Of a DNA stretch of 64,000 bases, positions 59,190 through 64,000 are shown piece after piece. Position 1 is the first letter of the stretch. The number at the start of each line of letters is the position of its first letter. A model generated the notes under the pieces. It had not been told where the DNA came from, ran no database searches, and saw only the letters and a list, made by a program, of their open reading frames with translations. Made by a program: the position numbers and the translations under genes. The DNA is from an uncultured Eubacteriales bacterium (lineage in GTDB: Bacteria > Bacillota > Clostridia > Tissierellales > Peptoniphilaceae): the NCBI GenBank assembly GCA_900539225.1, contig UQBO01000007.1:1-64000 (forward strand). The letters run 5' to 3'.

Positions 59190-59993
59190 CTATAACCTAA
59201 TCTTTGCTATCAATCTGTAGCCGTCGACGATTTCTTCGTCTTCAGCTAATTCCCACATGTTCTTGTCATTTCTCATAAGTAGCATACTTCTTAAGTAGTA
59301 CATCATGATACCTGCGTCAACATATGATGGCTTTCCATTGTTATCTTCAATATATAAATAAACGCAGCTTCCTTTGATTACAAATCTCCATGGTTGAAGG
59401 TTTGATGTTGATGGTGCAAATCTTGCGTAGTAGAAAACATCGTCTAAACCAAGGTTTTCAAGCATTTCTATGTCCATACTATTAGCAAAGCTGCCATCAA
59501 AAACGATTTCTTCAACAGCTTTTCTTTCAGAATATTTATCAAGGTCAAATGGGTTCGATGGTTTTTCATAGCCTATCGCCAAGATAAAGTCAAGATTATT
59601 TGCGTACATATCAAAAACTTTTCTCTTAGTATCTTCAGTTGCGTTGAATAGACCGACCCAGCAAGTTGCGATGTCTAGTGCATGTAGTTTTGTGATTAAG
59701 CTTTCTGTGTAGTAGCTTTGTAAAATCATTGATTTTGGTGAATCATCGCTTCTGTTGATAACGATGTAGTGAGGTGATTTAATCATAACGCCTGAGTAGC
59801 CTGCGATGCCATCTAGCGCTTCATAAACCAACTTACCATCTTTAACGATATTGAAGCTTACAGAATTTTGGCCGTCTTCCTTAGATACCTCGCTGCAAAT
59901 TGCTTTGATTTTAATAAGTGTGTCGTCGCTTAGATCCTTAAGCTTAAAATCTCTAACTGATTTTCTAGATTTTAGAAAGTTATTCATTAACAA
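59190..59993 (-). CDS. Nitroreductase family protein (TM1586-like)
   Basis: The protein of about 267 residues is a flavin-dependent nitroreductase-like oxidoreductase of unknown substrate. Marks are SRKSVRDFK at the start (FMN phosphate region) and, late in the protein, FAPSTSNLQPWRFVIKG, which is typical of the internally duplicated TM1586 type. I prefer the TTG at 59993, which has GGGGGAG seven bases before it; the ATG at 59987 is the alternative. A longer upstream frame runs into the promoter. It heads the nitroreductase-fsa-glpX-rho unit. Confidence 0.87.
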   Translation of the reverse strand: MLMNNFLKSRKSVRDFKLKDLSDDTLIKIKAICSEVSKEDGQNSVSFNIVKDGKLVYEALDGIAGYSGVMIKSPHYIVINRSDDSPKSMILQSYYTESLITKLHALDIATCWVGLFNATEDTKRKVFDMYANNLDFILAIGYEKPSNPFDLDKYSERKAVEEIVFDGSFANSMDIEMLENLGLDDVFYYARFAPSTSNLQPWRFVIKGSCVYLYIEDNNGKPSYVDAGIMMYYLRSMLLMRNDKNMWELAEDEEIVDGYRLIAKIRL

Positions 59994-60044
59994 AATATAT
60001 CTCCCCCTTAGAATAATATGTAAAATAAATTGAATTACGTCTAT

Positions 60045-60073
60045 ATTATACCACATGTAGAACTACTTAGCAA
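60045..60073 (-). promoter_or_regulatory. Promoter of the nitroreductase-fsa-glpX-rho unit
   Basis: TTGCTA (60073-60068), a 17-bp spacer and TATAAT (60050-60045) with a TGG extension, on the minus strand. It partly faces the plus-strand promoter for the helicase gene. Confidence 0.7.
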
Positions 60074-60076
60074 ACC

Positions 60077-60105
60077 TTTATTTTTCTTTAAATTTGTTAT
60101 ATAAT
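60077..60105 (+). promoter_or_regulatory. Possible promoter of the helicase gene
   Basis: A perfect TATAAT (60100-60105) with a weak TTTATT at the -35 position (60077-60082) and a 17-bp spacer. The start would leave a leader of only about 9 nt before the ATG at 60121. Confidence 0.45.
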
Positions 60106-60120
60106 ATCTATGGTGATGAA

Positions 60121-61929
60121 ATGAAACTAAATCCAAATCAGCTCGAAGCATCGAGGCATGACAAAGGTCCTGCACTAGTTCTTGCTGTGCCCGGCTCTGG
60201 TAAAACAACTGTTATAGTTAATCGAATAAAGTATCTTATTGAAGATAAAGGCGTAAGCCCATATAAGATACTCGCTATAACATTTGCCAAGTCTCAGCAG
60301 CTTGATATGCAAAAAAGGATACTTGAGGCGCTTGATGAAAACTATGCGAAGGAAGTCGGCGTTTTGACTATACATGCCCTATCCTACAAGATAATTAGAG
60401 AGTACGAGCGATACAAGAAAACTAAATACACCTTGCTTGACGTTGAAAATGCACCAAAATCGAGAAATATACTTAGAAAGATATATATGGAGAAGCTAAA
60501 AACCTATCCGAGCGAAGAAGAGCTAGATCAGATACAGTCCATACTTGGCTACATCAAGAACTCAAACGAGGACTATATTGATGCAGACGGTCCATTTGAA
60601 TACAAAGTCGTGGTCGATGACTTCGAAGCTTACAAGAAGAAAAAGAGGCTTATCGACTTTGACGATATGCTTGTGATTGCAAACGACTTGCTTGAAAAGG
60701 ATAGGCATATAATTTCAAAATTTAAGGATAAGTATGAGTACATCCTTCTTGACGAGGGTCAAGATACTTCATCCATTCAGTTTATGATACTTGATAAACT
60801 TATAAATAAGGATAATAACTTCTTCGTGGTAGCTGATGACGACCAATCGATATATAGGTTTAGAGGTGCTTGCCCCGAAAGGATACTGAATTTTGAGAAG
60901 CATTATAAAGGCGCCCATATCTATAGGCTTAGCGAAAATTATAGGTCGACGCCCAGCATAATCACTGCATCTAATAGACTGATTAAGAACAATAAACTAA
61001 GATACACTAAAGACTTAAGTGCACACAAATCTGGAAGCGCACCTGTCAATGTAAAGCTCTTTAACAAAGATCTTGACGAGTACCGATACATAGCAAAGTA
61101 TTTGAAGGACGCAGATGGTACTGTAGCCGTCTTGTATAGGAACAATATCTCTCAGATACCGCTTGCTGAGTACTTAGAGCGCTACATGATTAACTTTACT
61201 TCCTATGATAAGAAAGACAGATTTTTCACTCACTGGATTATAGAAGACATCTTCGATATATATCATTTCTCGCAAAATATGAATGACGCTGCCCTATTTA
61301 GAAAGATTTACTACAAAATTAAAGGCTATTTATCGAAGCAAGATATAAGTGAGATAAGCACTTTGACAGATGTCGATGTCTTAAAGACCTTATATATGTC
61401 TGAATCGATTCAAAGCTACAAGAAAGATTATATTCTTGAATTAATGAAAGACTTCAAGGCTATAAGAAAGATGAAGCCGTCAAATGTCATTGATTATATT
61501 GAAAATGATATGAATTACAGAGGCTACTTAAGGACAAAGGGCCGCGACAACAGTGAGTCCTTCAACAAACTGCTTACTATGCTCTACTTTTTGAAGCAAA
61601 TCGCTCTCTACACTAAGAGCATGGATGAGCTTAAGTTAAGGCTCAATGTTTTGAGAAGCAAAATCTATAGCCAAAATGATTCGAATGTAGTGCTCTCAAC
61701 TATACACGGCGCTAAGGGACTTGAGTTTGACACGGTATTTTTGATAGATATAGTTGATGAGGAGATACCTGGCTCAAATAACGCGAGTGATGCAGAACTT
61801 GAGGAAGAAAGAAGAGTATTCTACGTTGGCATGACAAGAGCGAGAGAGAATCTATATATCTTTACTTTTAAGGAAAGAAACAACACGGACTACGATATAA
61901 GTCCATTTATAAACGAAATTAAGGGCTAA
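60121..61929 (+). CDS. UvrD/PcrA/Rep-like superfamily 1 helicase
   Basis: This 3'-5' DNA helicase-type ATPase is about 602 residues from the ATG at 60121, preceded by GGTGATGAA. Motifs in order: Q motif LNPNQLEAS, Walker A PGSGKTT (24-30), ITFAKSQQ, Walker B LLDEGQD, DDDQSIYRFRGA, STIHGAKGLEFDTVF, and the motif VI segment FYVGMTRARENLYIF. It is about 130 residues shorter than PcrA and its motif II reads DEGQD instead of the usual DExQD with an aromatic residue. It is therefore likely a divergent paralogue and not the main PcrA. It is monocistronic with a bidirectional terminator after it. Confidence 0.9.
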   Translation: MKLNPNQLEASRHDKGPALVLAVPGSGKTTVIVNRIKYLIEDKGVSPYKILAITFAKSQQLDMQKRILEALDENYAKEVGVLTIHALSYKIIREYERYKKTKYTLLDVENAPKSRNILRKIYMEKLKTYPSEEELDQIQSILGYIKNSNEDYIDADGPFEYKVVVDDFEAYKKKKRLIDFDDMLVIANDLLEKDRHIISKFKDKYEYILLDEGQDTSSIQFMILDKLINKDNNFFVVADDDQSIYRFRGACPERILNFEKHYKGAHIYRLSENYRSTPSIITASNRLIKNNKLRYTKDLSAHKSGSAPVNVKLFNKDLDEYRYIAKYLKDADGTVAVLYRNNISQIPLAEYLERYMINFTSYDKKDRFFTHWIIEDIFDIYHFSQNMNDAALFRKIYYKIKGYLSKQDISEISTLTDVDVLKTLYMSESIQSYKKDYILELMKDFKAIRKMKPSNVIDYIENDMNYRGYLRTKGRDNSESFNKLLTMLYFLKQIALYTKSMDELKLRLNVLRSKIYSQNDSNVVLSTIHGAKGLEFDTVFLIDIVDEEIPGSNNASDAELEEERRVFYVGMTRARENLYIFTFKERNNTDYDISPFINEIKG

Positions 61930-61938
61930 CGCCATAAG

Positions 61939-61978
61939 AAAAGGTCAAAGTAAAAACTTTGACCTTTGTATTTTTTAT
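61939..61978. terminator. Bidirectional intrinsic terminator
   Basis: An 11-bp perfect stem (AAGGTCAAAGT, 61941-61951, with 61956-61966) with an AAAA loop is followed by TGTATTTTTTATT on the plus strand and TTCTTAT, after a T-rich stem end, on the minus strand. It serves the helicase gene and probably the converging SdpI-family gene. Confidence 0.8.
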
Positions 61979-62358
61979 TAAATTTCTTTGCGGCTTCCGT
62001 CGCTGTTGAAAGCCTTCTTTAGTTTTAAGTTTACATAAAGTATCGAGCCTAGCATCAGAACTACTTGTACTAGCATAAGTATTAGGGCTAAGTTTCCTGT
62101 GTAGTCCTTATCCTCGCTATATAGTAAGAAAAGTATGATGAGGCTAAGTGGAAGCATTATTCTTCCTAAGCTTATCCACGCCTTTGGAAATAGCCTTTGT
62201 GCATAATCCCAAGTTTCTTTATCCATCATTGAAAGTTTTGTTCTAAAGCCTATAGCTATGTTTGGCTCTTTGATCGGATATTTTTCAAATATCTTTCCTA
62301 TTACTATCAGTAAAAGTGGAATAAAAGCCACTGATATAAGCATAATTACTTTAAACAA
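61978..62358 (-). CDS. SdpI family membrane protein
   Basis: The 126-residue protein has three predicted spans (about residues 3-22, 64-82 and 88-110) and the family motif NIAIGFRTKLSMMDKETWDYAQRL, with the typical GFRT and ETW residues. Bacillus SdpI gives immunity to the SdpC toxin, but most family members, such as this one without a toxin gene nearby, have unknown roles. The TTG start at 62358 has AAAGGTGA upstream. It lies 33 bp after the gene at 62392 and is probably in its operon. Confidence 0.83.
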   Translation of the reverse strand: MFKVIMLISVAFIPLLLIVIGKIFEKYPIKEPNIAIGFRTKLSMMDKETWDYAQRLFPKAWISLGRIMLPLSLIILFLLYSEDKDYTGNLALILMLVQVVLMLGSILYVNLKLKKAFNSDGSRKEI

Positions 62359-62391
62359 TTATATCACCTTTCTTTATAAGTAAAAGAATCT

Positions 62392-63273
62392 CTATACTAA
62401 ATAATCTCCATCGTCATCAATATCGTCATAATCATCTTTTGTCTTCTTTGATTTTTTCTTCTTAAATAGTGTCTTCTTTGAAGATTTTTGCATCAAGATG
62501 AAGTAAGTTCCTAGTATTAGTAGTATTACTATAAGTATGATGATTATAATTTTGATCGGGCTCTTCTTTTCGGCCTTTTGAACTTCAACTGGCTTAAATA
62601 ATGATATTTGATCAGTTTTATATGGCTCGCCCTTCTTAAGATTTTCAACTGTTAGTTCCATGTCAGCTATCTTGTTTTGCTTGATTTGCTCATATACATC
62701 CTCTGTGTCAAGTATAGCATCTTCTAGCTTTGAATCATTTTTATCTCTATCGTTTAATAAATCTATTGCTATCGCCTTAGGTACTTTGCCTTCATTAGCA
62801 AGTATTATGCTTGGTTTACTTGTTTGATCTATGCTTAGGTATCTTGCATTAGTCATGCTCTTTGTTTTAAGAAGTGTAATTGCTTCAAGTAGGCCATCGC
62901 TTATGTCTGAATATGTTTCAACTATAAGGCCCTTGTTTGACTTTATTAGCCCAGCTTGCATGAATGGACCAACTTTATCTTTAATAATCATAATTGCATT
63001 TCCCTTGTTGACAAAGGAATCTTCTAATGTCTTGTTAGCGTTGTTAAATAAGTACTCTGTTGAAAGATTGTAAACGGGTATTACATAGCCAGCCAAATTT
63101 TCTCTCTCGTTGTTCTCTTCTTTCATCTTGTTGTTGATGACTAAGCTTAGTCTTTCTACTTCTGAGTCACTTAATACGTATCCATTTGGTGTGCTAACCT
63201 TTAAGTCCGCTGCATATGCGGCATTTGTAAGCATAAGTAAAAATATTAATAATAAACATACTTTTCTTTTCAT
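62392..63273 (-). CDS. Exported, C-terminally anchored protein of unknown function (possible TPM-like fold)
   Basis: The 293-residue protein has a signal peptide (residues 1 to about 22, ending AYAA) and an extracytoplasmic domain of about 215 residues. One membrane span follows at about 240-264, then a cytoplasmic tail rich in Lys then Asp. The first part (VLSDSEVERLSLVINNKM, then GNAIMIIKDKVGPFMQAGL) is laid out like a TPM domain, but I cannot confirm the family. The tail KKKKSKKTKDDYDDIDDD is low-complexity. AAAGGAGG precedes the ATG. It is followed by the SdpI-family gene. Confidence 0.72.
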   Translation of the reverse strand: MKRKVCLLLIFLLMLTNAAYAADLKVSTPNGYVLSDSEVERLSLVINNKMKEENNERENLAGYVIPVYNLSTEYLFNNANKTLEDSFVNKGNAIMIIKDKVGPFMQAGLIKSNKGLIVETYSDISDGLLEAITLLKTKSMTNARYLSIDQTSKPSIILANEGKVPKAIAIDLLNDRDKNDSKLEDAILDTEDVYEQIKQNKIADMELTVENLKKGEPYKTDQISLFKPVEVQKAEKKSPIKIIIIILIVILLILGTYFILMQKSSKKTLFKKKKSKKTKDDYDDIDDDGDYLV

Positions 63274-63407
63274 AAGAAAACCTCCTTTATCCTTACTCTC
63301 TATTTACCCTTAAACGTGCTAAACTAAACATAAATTAATAAAGTATTTAAATTATAATTGATTTTATATTTATATATATTTACTCGATTATCATAGCTAA
63401 TTGCACC

Positions 63408-63712
63408 TTATTCATTATTTGGCACTCATTATTCATTATTCATTATTCATTATTCATTATTTATTATTCATTTTTCATTGCTCATTGCTCATTATTCATT
63501 ATTCATTGTTCATTATTCATTACTCTTTGTTCATTATTCATATTTCATTATTCATTATTCACTATTCATTATTCATTATTCACTATTCATTATTTATTTT
63601 TCATCTGTTAATATTCATTTCTCGTTTTAATTTTAACTTCTATTTTTTTCATTACTCATTACTCACTACACAATTCTCATTACTTATTCTTCATTATTTA
63701 TTTCTAACTATC
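63408..63712. repeat. Heptanucleotide repeat array (TCATTAT)n
   Basis: From about 63408 to 63600 the sequence is mostly 7-bp units TCATTAT with point variants (TCATTGC, TCACTAT, TCATTTT). The array then decays toward 63712. The longest uninterrupted run is near 63426-63460. Read on the minus strand the unit is ATAATGA, which places overlapping TAATGA stop-start strings in every frame. It lies in the roughly 555-bp gap between the gene ending at 63829 and the gene starting at 63273; I see no gene in that gap. Confidence 0.9.
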
Positions 63713-63791
63713 CAACACTCCTTAGCCCCACCCAACACTGATTATTCGTTATTAAGCATTCATTTTAACCACTCATCTATTATAGGTATAG

Positions 63792-63826
63792 ACAAAAGTA
63801 AAGCTACGATTGCTCGTAGCTTTACT
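63792..63826 (-). terminator. Intrinsic terminator of the partial gene at the right edge
   Basis: A perfect 13-bp stem (AGTAAAGCTACGA, 63797-63809, with 63814-63826) with a TTGC loop is followed on the minus strand by TTTTGTCT. It lies 2 bp after the stop codon of the partial gene. Confidence 0.85.
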
Positions 63827-63828
63827 CT

Positions 63829-64000
63829 TTATCTTGGTCTAGTTAATATTAAAATTATAATCAAAACTATGAATATCGGTCCAAATACCTTTGCTGCTGC
63901 TAAAAACATAGCAGCGAAGTCACCCTTTTCAGTATCTTCTTGGTCTTTATTAATTAAATTACCTTTTTCATCATACTTACCTGAGGTCTTCTTAAGGTGT
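63829..64000 (-). CDS. Partial CDS: C terminus of a small membrane protein
   Basis: Reading in from the right edge on the minus strand, 56 codons are open to a TAA at 63829-63831. The visible part is polar (KKTSGKYDEKGNLINKDQED), then one hydrophobic C-terminal span (AAMFLAAKVFGPIFIVLIIILIL), ending TRPR. The start lies beyond the window. A strong terminator directly after the stop supports a real gene. No family is recognised; the N-terminal part is needed. Confidence 0.65.
   Translation of the reverse strand, partial: HLKKTSGKYDEKGNLINKDQEDTEKGDFAAMFLAAAKVFGPIFIVLIIILILTRPR

Noticed and set aside
63408..63712. CRISPR array or transposon end
   Set aside because: The unit is only 7 bp with no unique spacers, no adjacent cas or transposase gene and no flanking inverted repeats or target duplication.

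Overview
The window looks like a chromosomal core region of a low-GC, anaerobic Bacillota, most plausibly class Tissierellia near Peptoniphilaceae. That placement is inferred from gene content and was not tested with a tree. The signs are strong AT bias, an Rnf-type ion-pumping ferredoxin:NAD oxidoreductase, a selenocysteine tRNA, a tetrahydrofolate riboswitch before a folate ECF transporter gene, frequent TTG starts with purine-rich ribosome binding sites, and DNA polymerase III of the DnaE type. No insertion sequence, prophage, CRISPR array or rRNA operon was seen.

Layout. 1-10000 (all minus): dnaE-pfkA-pyk-dCMP deaminase-mscL-pepF read as one block into rplM-rpsI, which have their own promoter and terminator. 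10100-12650 (plus): a small DUF4190-like membrane protein, lgt and a DUF2812 membrane protein. 12740-13500 (minus): folT under a THF riboswitch. 13510-27400 (minus): rnfCDGEAB, then a NusG-domain-II protein, a Gx-type transporter, radC, mreC, mreD, a very long PBP2 and two radical-SAM-associated proteins. 27400-32760 (minus): polA-coaE-lytic transglycosylase-peptide-binding lipoprotein. 32800-35960 is mixed: a candidate 79-nt small RNA (plus), tRNA-Sec (minus), rpsT, tRNA-Lys and a phospho-sugar mutase with an extra N-terminal region (plus). 35970-48800 (minus): rpsO-pnp-dut-uppP-ftsK-rimO-pgsA-pncC-recA, ending in an Mre11/SbcD-like nuclease and a Rad50/SbcC-like ATPase that is divided among three separate genes. 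48800-56120 (minus): rimP-nusA-rnpM-infB-rbfA-nrnA-truB-ribF, led by a terminator-like hairpin. 56129-60070 (minus): nitroreductase-fsa-glpX-rho. 60100-61930 (plus): a UvrD-like helicase. 61978-64000 (minus): an SdpI-family protein, an exported anchored protein, a heptanucleotide repeat array and the 3' end of another membrane protein gene.

How it works together. Most genes serve translation, replication and repair, central glycolysis (pfkA, pyk, glpX, fsa, sugar mutase), peptidoglycan elongation (uppP, mreC, mreD, PBP2, ftsK, lytic transglycosylase) and energy conservation (Rnf). The most unusual item is the division of the Rad50-like ATPase right after a CPYC zinc-hook motif. Next come the small RNA between polA and tRNA-Sec, the leader hairpin before rimP-nusA, the PBP2 with about 400 extra residues beside an mre cluster lacking mreB, and the 7-bp repeat array. 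Promoters listed here were picked by eye as -35/-10 pairs; almost all have exactly 17-bp spacers.
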